Assembly (NCBI RefSeq): GCF_031624395.1
Contig: NZ_JAMQON010000001.1
Span: 1 to 64,000 of the forward strand
Direction of reading: 5' to 3'
Length of the DNA stretch: 64,000 nucleotides
From: Halomicroarcula saliterrae
GTDB taxonomy: Archaea; Halobacteriota; Halobacteria; Halobacteriales; Haloarculaceae
The position numbers were made by a program, and so were the translations under genes. The notes beneath the pieces are model-generated. The model was not told where the DNA came from, searched no databases, and saw only the letters and a program-made list of their open reading frames with translations. Numbering within the stretch: the first letter of the stretch is position 1; the number at the start of each line of letters is the position of its first letter. Below are positions 17,488-25,847 of this stretch, in pieces.

Positions 17488-17719
17488 CCCCAAACAGCTC
17501 GTCGACAGCACCCCGCGCCGCCAGCGCCGCGTCGTCCGCGAGCCGCCCTTCGTCGGCCGAGCTATCCGGAGCGTTGACGTACACGTCCACGTCGAGCACG
17601 CCGTCCTCGAACGTGACCGTCACGTCGTAGTCCTCGACTTCGCTCACGCCAAGCCGAGAGAAAATGACGTTTTCGGCCGCTTCAGCGGCCGTCTGAACGA
17701 CTTCGTCGTCGGTCGGCAT
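17483..17719 (-). CDS. DUF3194 family protein
   Basis: 78 residues. An N-terminal helix (DEVVQTAAEAAENVIFSRL) is followed by SEVEDYDVTVTFEDGVLDVDVYVNAP and a helical Ala-rich end (ADDAALAARGAVDELFGE). This small archaeal family is usually encoded next to prefoldin beta, as it is here with a 4-base gap, so the two are probably co-transcribed. Function unknown. Its 3' end coincides with a stem-loop repeat that may act in termination or mRNA stability. Confidence 0.85.
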   Translation of the reverse strand: MPTDDEVVQTAAEAAENVIFSRLGVSEVEDYDVTVTFEDGVLDVDVYVNAPDSSADEGRLADDAALAARGAVDELFGE

Positions 17720-17723
17720 CGCC

Positions 17724-18098
17724 TTACGCGCCTGCGCCGGGGCCGCCGGCCGGGCCGCCGCCGAGCATCTGCTGAAGCTCGCTCTGGAGCTCCTCGAACT
17801 GCTCTTGGACGCGTTCTTCCTGTTTTTCGAGGGTCTCGACGCGGACTTCGAGGTTGCTGACCTTCTCTTCGAGGTCCTCGCGGGCCTCGTCGAGGTCCGT
17901 CTTCACGAGGAGCTCGCCGACTTCTCGGTACATCGTGGTGTCCGCGTCCACGTCGTCGAGCTCGTCGAGTGCGGTCTTGGACTCCTGTAGCGTCGACTCG
18001 GCCTGCTGTTTCTGTGTCGCGACCTGCTGTGCGGTCTCCTGAAGGTCCTGTAGCTCCTCGAGCTTCTCCTGTGCTTCCGGCGGAAGATTACCCTGCAT
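17724..18098 (-). CDS. pfdB: Prefoldin subunit beta
   Basis: 124 residues from [13 protein letters not shown] (ATG at 18098). The N-terminal helix contains [23 protein letters not shown], a beta hairpin lies around [19 protein letters not shown], and the C-terminal helix [26 protein letters not shown] completes a coiled coil. A Gly/Ala/Pro tail ends the protein. It forms the alpha2-beta4 hexameric chaperone that delivers unfolded proteins to the thermosome. It is first in a two-gene unit with DUF3194. An in-frame start 13 codons earlier is less likely because family members begin at MQGNLPP. Confidence 0.93.
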   Translation of the reverse strand: MQGNLPPEAQEKLEELQDLQETAQQVATQKQQAESTLQESKTALDELDDVDADTTMYREVGELLVKTDLDEAREDLEEKVSNLEVRVETLEKQEERVQEQFEELQSELQQMLGGGPAGGPGAGA

Positions 18099-18211
18099 AC
18101 TCGCCCGGTCGGGGTCCGGACTGTTAAACCCACGCATCTATGTCCGGTCGGGATGTCCGGAGCCTCGCCGTCCCGCTGCTGTGTCGGACTCCGGGCGCGG
18201 TTGACTGTGGC

Positions 18212-19213
18212 CTACAGACGCCACTTGGCGGCTATATCAGACGTGAACTGCACGCGAATTTCGTTTGCGGACGCGCTCTCGGGCACCCTGAACAGGAGTA
18301 ACCCCCGCTCCTCCTCCCCTGGGGTTATCGTCCCGCTCTTGTACTCCTCGGCATCGCCGCTGTAATCGCCCCTCAGATAATTGTCTTCGTCGGTCAGGAG
18401 CTTGATATCGAACACTGACGGGACGGCGACGAACTTCTCACCGATATTTTTCGTCGAGAGCGTGACGAGGACGAATTTCTCTCCCTCCGGAGCCTCCGCT
18501 CGGTCTCCGTCCGCCCTGTCCTTGTCCAGATACGACTGGGTCTCTTCGGTCGAGAGGACGCTGACGGATATCTGCTGTGTGTCGGTGCCGAAGGCCTGGC
18601 GCTCGCCGAGGTCCAGCGTGTCGAAGTCGTACTGCTCTCGGTCCAGTTGCTGGACGTCGATGGGCCACTCGGCTGTCGACTCCCCCTCGCTCCCCTCGTA
18701 CTCCAGACGGAGGCGGCCGCCTGCCGTCGACGGCGCGAGTTCGTACACCAGCCAGCCGGTCGTCGACTCACCCGCCGCGAGCCGAGCGTACCGCGGGAAG
18801 ACATCCTCGTACGTGTTCGTGTAGGTGTTTTCGTGCTCCTCCCCATCGTACTCGAATACGGGGGTATCGGGGACTTTGAGGTCCTCGGTTCCCGTGTTCT
18901 CCACCTCGGTCGCTATCGTGAGGTACGTTTGCTCGGACCCCTCGGGAGACTCCGAATACAGATTCTCCATCACCCCGTACACCAGCGCGTCTTGGAGGCT
19001 GGCGCTGGTCGGGGTGACGGTCAACTCCGTCTCGCTTCCCAGGCTGAGTGCCGTCGATTCCCCGAGCGCGACTGTGGGCTCCCCGTCGCTCCCACCGCCG
19101 GGGTTCGCGTCCGTCGGTTGCGCCTCGCCACCCGTGTCTCCGCCACAGCCAGCCACAGCGCCGAGTAATCCGGCGGAAGAGAGCTGTAGCAATCGCCGCC
19201 TTCCGAGGTTCAT
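18212..19213 (-). CDS. Lipoprotein with DUF4352-like beta domains
   Basis: 333 residues from MNLGRRRLLQLSSAGLLGAVAGC, a Tat-type RRR signal with a lipobox Cys (ATG at 19213). After an acidic Gly-rich linker come two immunoglobulin-like stretches, the first around TYLTIATEVENTGTEDLKVPD and the second around KFVLVTLSTKNIGEKFVAVPS, each with the NTG/NIG spacing seen in DUF4352/telomeric-repeat-type extracellular domains. Probably a surface-anchored protein of unknown function. An A/T-rich tract (gtattttgtcc) upstream is a plausible promoter. Confidence 0.75.
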   Translation of the reverse strand: MNLGRRRLLQLSSAGLLGAVAGCGGDTGGEAQPTDANPGGGSDGEPTVALGESTALSLGSETELTVTPTSASLQDALVYGVMENLYSESPEGSEQTYLTIATEVENTGTEDLKVPDTPVFEYDGEEHENTYTNTYEDVFPRYARLAAGESTTGWLVYELAPSTAGGRLRLEYEGSEGESTAEWPIDVQQLDREQYDFDTLDLGERQAFGTDTQQISVSVLSTEETQSYLDKDRADGDRAEAPEGEKFVLVTLSTKNIGEKFVAVPSVFDIKLLTDEDNYLRGDYSGDAEEYKSGTITPGEEERGLLLFRVPESASANEIRVQFTSDIAAKWRL

Positions 19214-19345
19214 ACCTTGCGATTCAGGACAAAATACTTGTCTCTTTCGGCTGTAAAATACCTCCCGCTGTGCTGTCACGGCCACGGCCTCGACGGCGGC
19301 GTCGCACTCACCCCTCGTCGGCCCGCTCGACCACGGCTGTCAGAC

Positions 19346-19858
19346 TCACTCTCCGACCTCACCGACAGCACGCTCACGCAACTCCCCGGTCAGGTGCATC
19401 CCGTGCTGGTCGATGCGCCGGACGATGCGCTTTGCCTGGGCCGGACTGAGATACTTGTCCTCGATGGCGGCCCGGACGACGACGCCGAAGCTGCTGGTGA
19501 TCTCCGCGCCCAGACCCTGTGCGGTGCGTCGGACGGTGCGGTCCTCCGAGACGACCGCGACCGCTGTACGGTCCGCCGGGTCACAGTGGGCGAGCACGCC
19601 CGCGATGACAGTCTCACCGGCGCCGATGTCTTTCGCCCCCAGCACGGACCGCGCTGCTCCGAGTCGCCCCTCGTCGACACCTGTCTCGACTCCGCCGTCG
19701 AGGAACGCCGCGAGGTTCGTGGCGGCGGGTTCGACGTCCACGGAGTCGATGACGGGCTCCGGAACGACGATGTCGCCGTCGAAGGCGTCGAGCAGCGAGA
19801 GCTCGCCGACCTGACCGAGGCTGTACAGCGAGGTCGGGCCGACGTAGATGCGCGTCAT
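19346..19858 (-). CDS. PIN-like toxin (DUF3368 type) with altered first acidic site
   Basis: 170 residues from the ATG at 19858, which overlaps the antitoxin stop (ATGA). The fold pattern follows DUF3368 PIN proteins: beta strand IYVGPTSLYSLGQVGELSLL, then DIVVPEPVIDSV, a middle Glu in GAGETVIAGVLA, and AVVSEDRTVRRTAQGLGAEITSSFGVVVRA. In the family the first strand ends in Asp/Asn-x-Ser, but here it reads VGPTS, so the first catalytic carboxylate seems to be lost. It could be an inactive toxin or a diverged active site. Confidence 0.72.
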   Translation of the reverse strand: MTRIYVGPTSLYSLGQVGELSLLDAFDGDIVVPEPVIDSVDVEPAATNLAAFLDGGVETGVDEGRLGAARSVLGAKDIGAGETVIAGVLAHCDPADRTAVAVVSEDRTVRRTAQGLGAEITSSFGVVVRAAIEDKYLSPAQAKRIVRRIDQHGMHLTGELRERAVGEVGE

Positions 19859-20157
19859 AGCTCGGCGGCCGTGTCGGCGTCCAGCTCCAGGTCCGACAGC
19901 TTGAGCTGGGTCGTGAGGTTCCGCTCGCGGGCCACGTCCAGCCACTCGGCGATAGAGCAGTCCGCTATCTGTGCGGCCTCGGCCGCGGACACGTCCCCCG
20001 ACTGGTACCGCTCGACTGCGACCCGCAGGCGCAGCGTCTCCAGCCCCTCCCGCAGCGCCTTCCGAATGGTCGTCGACCGGTCCTCCGAGAGCAACTCGGC
20101 CACGTCGTCGAGCTCGGCCTTCTCGTCGTCGGCGAGTCGTGCACTGATAGTCGGCAT
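19855..20157 (-). CDS. RHH/UPF0175-type antitoxin
   Basis: 100 residues. The N-terminal half (MPTISARLADDEKAELDDVAELLSEDRSTTIRKAL) has the beta-helix-helix pattern of ribbon-helix-helix repressors. The C-terminal half (VAVERYQSGDVSAAEAAQIADCSIAEWLDVARERNL) matches UPF0175, the usual partner of DUF3368 PIN toxins. It likely represses its own promoter and neutralises the downstream PIN-like protein. The 4-base overlap implies coupled translation. The gene is divergent from pantoate kinase. Confidence 0.78.
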   Translation of the reverse strand: MPTISARLADDEKAELDDVAELLSEDRSTTIRKALREGLETLRLRVAVERYQSGDVSAAEAAQIADCSIAEWLDVARERNLTTQLKLSDLELDADTAAEL

Positions 20158-20333
20158 CGTATACGCAGCGCGTTAGCGTAAACACACATCAAGGTAAGGG
20201 TGACGGCGGACGCGTCGGCAGAGCGGGGGACGACTTCGCGAACGGAACGTCGTCCATTCTCGTTCCGATGCCGCGACGGTCGTCGCTTCGCGAACCGTCA
20301 ACCGTTAACCGCACCGCCACCCACGAACTGGCA

Positions 20334-21164
20334 ATGAGCGACGACGCACGAGCGTTCGTCCCGGGCCACGTGACCGGCTTCTTCACGGTCGACCGGGACG
20401 ACGACCCGACGAAGGCGGGCTCCCGCGGCGGCGGTATCGCGCTGTCAGACGGCGTCTCGGTGACGGTCGAGCAGGCGGCGGAGACGACGGTCGAACTGGA
20501 CGGCGAGGCGGTCGAGATGGAGGCCGTCGAGCGGGTGCTCTCGGCGCTGCGCGCCGAGGCGCGGGTCACGGCCGAGACGCCGCTCCCGCTCGGTTCGGGC
20601 TTCGGTGTCTCCGGCGCGCTGGCGCTGGGGACGGCGCTGGCCGCGAACGCCGCGTTCGACCGCGGGCTCTCCTACAACGAACTGGTGACTATCGCCCACG
20701 GCGCGGAGGTTCAGGCCGGTACCGGTCTCGGCGACGTCGTCGCACAGGCGCGCGGCGGCATCCCGCTGCGGCTGGAGCCCGGCGGACCGCAGTACAACTA
20801 CGTCGACGCAGTCCCCGAGCGCGCCCGCGTGGAGTACTACACGCTGGGGGAGCTGTCGACGCCGGAGGTCGTCGGCGGCGACACCGAGGCCCTGACGACC
20901 GCCGGCGAGCGAGCCCTCTCGGCCGTGGTGAAGGAACCGACGCTCCCGACGGTGACACGGGCGTCCCGGCAGTTCTCCCGGGAGGCGGGGCTGCTGACCG
21001 ACGACGTGCGCGAGGTGGTGGCGGACGTGACCGACGCGGGCGGCGACGCGGCGATGGCGATGCTGGGCGAGACGGTGTTCGCGCTGGGCACCGGGCTGAC
21101 GGACGCAGGCTACGACGCCCGCTCGTGTGCGGTGTACCCCGCCGGCGGCACGCTGGACGAGTAG
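20334..21164 (+). CDS. Pantoate kinase
   Basis: 276 residues from the ATG at 20334 (MSDDARAFVPGHVTGFF). A GHMP-family kinase with the N-terminal PGHVTGFF block and the glycine-rich ATP loop PLPLGSGFGVSGALALG near residue 80, followed by AGTGLGDVVAQARGGI. Archaeal pantoate kinase phosphorylates pantoate before condensation with beta-alanine. The next gene encodes the following enzyme, which fixes the assignment. An earlier in-frame ATG at 20268 is unlikely because family proteins start near the AFVPGHV block. Confidence 0.9.
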   Translation: MSDDARAFVPGHVTGFFTVDRDDDPTKAGSRGGGIALSDGVSVTVEQAAETTVELDGEAVEMEAVERVLSALRAEARVTAETPLPLGSGFGVSGALALGTALAANAAFDRGLSYNELVTIAHGAEVQAGTGLGDVVAQARGGIPLRLEPGGPQYNYVDAVPERARVEYYTLGELSTPEVVGGDTEALTTAGERALSAVVKEPTLPTVTRASRQFSREAGLLTDDVREVVADVTDAGGDAAMAMLGETVFALGTGLTDAGYDARSCAVYPAGGTLDE

Positions 21165-21236
21165 GCGCCGCCGGGGAATGTGACCCTGTCACGCACGTAC
21201 CGAGGACTTTTGTACGCGTGATATCGAACGAAGCCT

Positions 21237-21980
21237 ATGAGCGACGACGTAGACGTGCCGGAGAGTCACCCGCGGTACGAGTCACTGTTGACTCGGCACC
21301 GAATCGAGGCGGGTGTCGACGCGGGTATCACCTCACGACAGGGGCTTATCGCACAGGGGCGGGGCGAGGCGTACGACTATCTGCTGGGCGAGGCGACCAT
21401 CGACAGCGCCGACCGGGCCGAACGAGCGGCCGCCGCGTATCTGCTGGGGGCGGACCACGCGGTCGTCTCGGTCAACGGGAACGCCGCGGCGCTCGTCCCC
21501 GGCGAGCTCGTCGAACTCGCCGCGGCGACCGGGGCCGACCTCGAAGTGAACCTCTTCAACCGCACCGAGGAACGCATAGAACGCATCGCCGACTACCTCC
21601 GCGAACACGGGGCGGACGAGGTCAAGGGCCTGACGGCCGACGGGCGGATTCCGGGGCTGGACCACGAGCGCGCGAAGGTCGACGCCGACGGCATCGGCGA
21701 CGCCGACGTGGTGCTCGTCCCGCTCGAAGACGGCGACCGCGCCGAAGCGCTCGGCGAGCTGGGCAAGACCGAGCTGGTCGTCGACCTGAATCCGCTCTCG
21801 CGGTCGGCACGGGCCGCGACGGTCCCCATCGTGGACAACATCATCCGGGCGATTCCGGGCATTACCGCCCACGCTCGCGACCTCGCGGACGACGCCGACG
21901 CACAGCGAGCTGCCATCGAGCGTTTCGACGCCGACGCGGCGCTTTCGGACGCCGAAGCGGCGATTCGCGGGGGTGTCTGA
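21237..21980 (+). CDS. 4-phosphopantoate--beta-alanine ligase (phosphopantothenate synthetase)
   Basis: 247 residues. The conserved blocks ESHPRYESLLTRHRI, GITSRQGLIAQGRGEAYDYLLGE, VSVNGNAAALVPGEL, NLFNRTEER and DLNPLSRSARAATVPIVDNIIRA are those of the archaeal phosphopantothenate synthetase family, which joins 4-phosphopantoate and beta-alanine using ATP in coenzyme A synthesis. It follows pantoate kinase by 72 bases, with its own tatcgaacgaagcctatg region. The C-terminus is directly followed by the GTG of an AAA+ gene. Confidence 0.92.
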   Translation: MSDDVDVPESHPRYESLLTRHRIEAGVDAGITSRQGLIAQGRGEAYDYLLGEATIDSADRAERAAAAYLLGADHAVVSVNGNAAALVPGELVELAAATGADLEVNLFNRTEERIERIADYLREHGADEVKGLTADGRIPGLDHERAKVDADGIGDADVVLVPLEDGDRAEALGELGKTELVVDLNPLSRSARAATVPIVDNIIRAIPGITAHARDLADDADAQRAAIERFDADAALSDAEAAIRGGV

Positions 21981-21982
21981 GC

Positions 21983-24523
21983 GTGGGTCTCGCCCCATAC
22001 ATCTACGCGGACCGCCGGCTCCCGGACGAGGCGACGGTACGTGAGACGCTGGCCGAGCGCACCCTGACGAAGTTCGGTGACGACGAACGGCTCGAACGGC
22101 TCCACCGGGTGTTTTACCCCGTCTTCCGCGTCACGTACCGCTACGAGACCGGCGAGGGGAAGCTGTTCGGGACTGAGGAGCAGACGGCGACGGCGCTACT
22201 GGACGGGCTGTGGGCCGACAACGACGCTGCGTTAGCCCAGTACACCGACGGCACCGCCGAACTGGTCCGCCGGGCGACCAACGACTACGACTTCGGCGTC
22301 GACACGCCACAGCTCGGCCGCTCCGTCCTCATGCAGTTCCAGGTCCCCACCGGCGAGGCCGAGTCGCTGCTCCCCCGTCGCATCGAGGAGTACCGCGAGC
22401 AACAGAACGGCACGGCGAACGTCTTCCTCCGGAAGCTCCGGGAGTCCTACGGGCTGCCGGGCGATTTCGACCCCGACGGGTTCGACACTGTCACCGAGGT
22501 CGAGCGCTGTTACCTCCCGTTCTGGCTCGCGGAGTTCCACTCGCCACACTCGGAAGACATCGCGCTGGTGGCCTTTCGCGACCCGGACGCGTCGGCGGAA
22601 GCGATGCGCCAGCACGGCTGGCTCTCTGCGTTCATCAGCGAACAGCCCCGGCGGCTGGCCACCTACAGCTACGAGGCCGACCCCGACCGCGTCGAACGCG
22701 CGATTCGGGAACGGGTGGGCCGCTCCCGCGAGGAAGCCGACGGCTCCCGCGACGACGGCGGGCCGACACCGACCGAATCCGAGGGCGCCCCGACCGTCAA
22801 CCGCGAGCGCCCGAGCGACGACGAACCGGAGGTCGTCCAGCCCGACGGCGTCGAGATGCAGGCCGAGAGCGTCGTCGACCCGGACCCCGACCGGAGCTTC
22901 GCCGACGTGGGCGGGATGAGCGAGCTACTGGAGACGCTCAACCACAAGGTGGTCCGGCCGCTGGCGGACCCCGAGGCCTTCGAGGAGTACGGCATCGGCG
23001 TCGTCAACGGCGTCTTGCTCCACGGCCCGCCCGGCTGTGGGAAGACTCACGTCGCCGGCGCGCTGGCCGGCGAGGTAGACCACGCCTTCATCGAGGTGAG
23101 CCCCGCCGACGTGACGAGCAAGTACATGGGCGAACCGGCCCAGAAAGTCGAGGAGCTGTTCGCCGTCGCCCGGGCCAACGCGCCCTGTGTCCTCTTCATC
23201 GACGAGATAGACGGTATCGCCGGCGACCGGGACGGCGACTCGAACATGAACTCCAGCGAGCAGCAACTGGTCAACCAGCTGCTGACCGAACTGGAGGGCA
23301 TCGCCGAGGAGGACGTCGTCGTGGTGGGCGCGACGAACCTCGTCGACGACGTGGACGGGGCCATCCGCCGGTCGGGTCGGTTCGACGAACGCGTCGAGGT
23401 GCCACCGCCCGACGCCGCGGCCCGCCGGGCGATTCTCGACCTCCATCTGGCCGGTCGGCCGACCGCCGAGGACCTGGACCTCGGCCCCATCGTCGAGGCG
23501 ACGGCGGGCTATGCGGCCAGTGACCTCGAACTGCTGGCGGAGAACGCGGCCCGACAGGCGCTCCGGGAAGACGCGCCCATCGGGGCCGGCCACCTGCAGG
23601 CGGCGGCCGACGACTCCGCGACGAGCATCCCGGACTGGATAGACCCCGCGGACGCCGCCGAGGGCGGGGTGGTCCAGCCCAACGGCGTCGACCTGCAGGC
23701 GACGAACCTCGTGGAGCCCGAGCCGGGCCGGGATTTCACCTCCGTCGGCGGGATGGAAGAGCTGAAAGAGCGGTTGCAAAACACCGTCATCGACCCGGTC
23801 CAGAACAGCGAGGCCTACGACGAGTACGGCATCGACGTGCTCTCGGGGCTGCTGCTCTACGGGCCGCCGGGCTGTGGGAAGACCCATCTGGCCGGCGCGC
23901 TCGCGGGGGAGTTGGGCCACAGCTTCATCGAAGTGACGCCGGCGGACCTCTCCAGCAAGTGGATGGGCGAGCCCGCGAGCAACGTCGCCGACCTGTTCGA
24001 GATAGCCCGGGCGAACGCCCCCTGTATCCTCTTTATCGACGAGATAGACGGCGTCGCGGGCTCGCGTCGCGGGTCGACCAGCGACAATCAGCAACAGCTG
24101 GTCAACCAGCTCCTCACCGAGGTCGAGGGGGCCGCCGAACACGACGTGGTCACCGTCGGCGCGACCAACTTCGTCGAGGACGTCGACAGCGCCTTACGGC
24201 GCTCGGGCCGGTTCGACGAACGCGTCGAGGTGCCACCGCCCGACGCCCGGGCCCGCGAGGCGATTCTCAAGATTCACCTCCGGGACCGCCCGGTGGCCGA
24301 CGCGGTCGACTGGGACGCCGTCGTCGAACCGACCGCCGGCTACGCGGCGAGCGACATCGAGTTGCTGGCCGAGGACGCAGCCCGGCAGGCCCTCCGGGCC
24401 GATTCCGAGATACGGCAGGAGCATCTCGAAACGGCGGTGTGGGAGACCCGCTCCAGTATCGAGGACTGGGCCGAAAAGGAGCGCTACGCCGAGGACGAAC
24501 GGAGCTCGTACAGTAGCCGTTGA
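21983..24523 (+). CDS. Tandem AAA+ ATPase (CDC48-like) with distinct N-terminal domain
   Basis: 846 residues from a GTG at 21983, two bases after the preceding stop. Residues 1-255 (beginning LAPYIYADRRLPDEATVRE) do not resemble the double-psi barrel of Cdc48/VAT and are not recognised. An acidic linker follows. Two AAA modules each have Walker A GPPGCGKTH (about 348 and 626), Walker B LFIDEIDG, and a second-region-of-homology RRSGRFDERVEVPPPDA with the Arg fingers. It is likely a hexameric unfoldase with an unknown adaptor or substrate specificity. Co-transcription with CoA genes is suggested only by spacing. Confidence 0.88.
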   Translation: MGLAPYIYADRRLPDEATVRETLAERTLTKFGDDERLERLHRVFYPVFRVTYRYETGEGKLFGTEEQTATALLDGLWADNDAALAQYTDGTAELVRRATNDYDFGVDTPQLGRSVLMQFQVPTGEAESLLPRRIEEYREQQNGTANVFLRKLRESYGLPGDFDPDGFDTVTEVERCYLPFWLAEFHSPHSEDIALVAFRDPDASAEAMRQHGWLSAFISEQPRRLATYSYEADPDRVERAIRERVGRSREEADGSRDDGGPTPTESEGAPTVNRERPSDDEPEVVQPDGVEMQAESVVDPDPDRSFADVGGMSELLETLNHKVVRPLADPEAFEEYGIGVVNGVLLHGPPGCGKTHVAGALAGEVDHAFIEVSPADVTSKYMGEPAQKVEELFAVARANAPCVLFIDEIDGIAGDRDGDSNMNSSEQQLVNQLLTELEGIAEEDVVVVGATNLVDDVDGAIRRSGRFDERVEVPPPDAAARRAILDLHLAGRPTAEDLDLGPIVEATAGYAASDLELLAENAARQALREDAPIGAGHLQAAADDSATSIPDWIDPADAAEGGVVQPNGVDLQATNLVEPEPGRDFTSVGGMEELKERLQNTVIDPVQNSEAYDEYGIDVLSGLLLYGPPGCGKTHLAGALAGELGHSFIEVTPADLSSKWMGEPASNVADLFEIARANAPCILFIDEIDGVAGSRRGSTSDNQQQLVNQLLTEVEGAAEHDVVTVGATNFVEDVDSALRRSGRFDERVEVPPPDARAREAILKIHLRDRPVADAVDWDAVVEPTAGYAASDIELLAEDAARQALRADSEIRQEHLETAVWETRSSIEDWAEKERYAEDERSSYSSR

Positions 24524-24601
24524 ACAGCCACCCAACCCCACGACGGTCGGCTGTGTAACCGCGCTCGACTGTCACTACCGCTCGGGAGCCAGTGATGTGC
24601 C

Positions 24602-24778
24602 CTACTTGGCGAAGTAGCTGGTGAACAGCCCCGAGAAGAACCCGGAGATGCCGGCGGTCAGGGCCATGTCCGACAGGTCCCACGGACCGTCGTCGTCGTC
24701 GGCGAGCCAGACCGTGATAGCGACGCTGAGTACGAGCGAGACGACACCGTTGACGAAGTGTTTCTTCCACTGACCCAT
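24602..24778 (-). CDS. Small membrane protein, tandem paralogue A
   Basis: 58 residues, MGQWKKHFVNGVVSLVLSVAI and on, with one hydrophobic span near the start, an acidic loop (DDDDGPWDLSDMA) and a second hydrophobic span (LTAGISGFFSGLFTSYFAK). It shares order and key positions with the next gene upstream (LNG..S..ISV, W.D.TDM..TAGIS.F.SG....YF), so the two are tandem paralogues. Function unknown. Confidence 0.7.
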   Translation of the reverse strand: MGQWKKHFVNGVVSLVLSVAITVWLADDDDGPWDLSDMALTAGISGFFSGLFTSYFAK

Positions 24779-24801
24779 ACTCGCACAGTAGGCCCCGGAC
24801 C

Positions 24802-25035
24802 CTATAGATACTTCCGCCGGCTCGACCCGAAGTAGCTGGCACAGACCCCGGAGAGAAACGCCGAGATGCCGGCCGTCACCACCATATCCGTCCGGTCCCA
24901 CGTGGGGTCGGAGTCGTCCGACGACGGTTGCCCTGCACCGCTTGGCTCACCCCCGCCGTTCCCCGCCAGTGTGAGTACCACCGTGACGCTGATGGCGAAC
25001 GAGAGCGCGCCGTTGAGGAGGTGTCTGATGAGCAT
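24802..25035 (-). CDS. Small membrane protein, tandem paralogue B
   Basis: 77 residues, MLIRHLLNGALSFAISVTVVL, with a first TM segment, a hydrophilic loop longer than in its neighbour, and the second segment DMVVTAGISAFLSGVCASYFG followed by a basic tail SSRRKYL. It is a clear duplicate of the gene 23 bases downstream and probably sits in the same transcript. The pair may form a small oligomeric membrane component. No family name is recognised. Confidence 0.68.
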   Translation of the reverse strand: MLIRHLLNGALSFAISVTVVLTLAGNGGGEPSGAGQPSSDDSDPTWDRTDMVVTAGISAFLSGVCASYFGSSRRKYL

Positions 25036-25180
25036 CCGTGTCGTCGCAGTACCGAGCGGCGCTGTAAATGTCTACGTTCGAGATAGTTATCCGTCCGCAT
25101 GGCCAGCGGGGGCCAGCTGGCTCCGATTGGTAACCCCGGGCGCCGACTCGCTCTTGTCCGTGGCGCCCCTGGCCTCGGGT

Positions 25181-25786
25181 ATGGTCCTCTCGGAGCGCGA
25201 GCGCTCGAAGCTCGACTCGGGCGACGACGACGCGTTTTACGACAGCCCCCGGTTCGTCACGCACGCCGACGACGCCTTCCTCGCGCGGCTGACCGAACTG
25301 TACGCGGACGTGCTTGCGCCCGGCGACCGCGTCCTCGACGCGATGAGCAGCTGGGTGTCACATCTCCCCGACTACCCCTTCGCCCGCGTCGTCGGTCACG
25401 GCCTCAACGAAGCGGAACTGGCCGAGAACGACGCGCTGACCGAGTGGTTCGTTCAGGACTTCAACGCCGACCAGTCGCTCCCGCTGGCCGACGACAGCGT
25501 CGACGCGGTGCTGTGTGCGCTGTCGGTCCAGTATCTCCAGTATCCCGAGGCGGTGTTCACCGAGTTCGCCCGCGTCCTCGCACCCGAGGGGGTCCTCGCG
25601 GTGACGTTTACGAATCGTATGTTCCCGACGAAAGCGGTCCGCGCGTGGCGCGCGGCGTCGATGGACGAGCGGGCCGAACTGGTCGAGTCCTACTGTCGCG
25701 CCGCGGGGCTGGCCGTCGTCGACGTGGTCCGGGAGCGGCCGGGCGCCGACCCGTTCTACGCCGTCCTCGCGCGGCCGAGCCGCTGA
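25181..25786 (+). CDS. Class I SAM-dependent methyltransferase-like protein
   Basis: 201 residues from the ATG at 25181. The C-terminal half has the methyltransferase pattern LPLADDSVDAVLCALSVQYLQYPEAVFTEFARVLAPEGVLAVTF, which is motifs II-IV of the UbiE/type 11 family. Motif I, usually VLDxGxGxG, reads RVLDAMSSWVSHLP, without the glycines, so SAM binding may be altered. Substrate unknown. A longer frame upstream exists, but sequence before 25181 overlaps the promoter region of a divergent gene. Confidence 0.75.
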   Translation: MVLSERERSKLDSGDDDAFYDSPRFVTHADDAFLARLTELYADVLAPGDRVLDAMSSWVSHLPDYPFARVVGHGLNEAELAENDALTEWFVQDFNADQSLPLADDSVDAVLCALSVQYLQYPEAVFTEFARVLAPEGVLAVTFTNRMFPTKAVRAWRAASMDERAELVESYCRAAGLAVVDVVRERPGADPFYAVLARPSR

Positions 25787-25847
25787 CCACGCCGTCGTGT
25801 CCGCCGTGGGGTGCCTTCATTGCGTCTCGGCCCCTCAGTTCGGACGA

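Noticed and set aside
21125-21982. N-terminal extension of the AAA+ protein into the phosphopantothenate synthetase region
   Set aside because: That part is out of frame with a recognised gene and is Arg-rich shadow sequence; the GTG at 21983 fits better.
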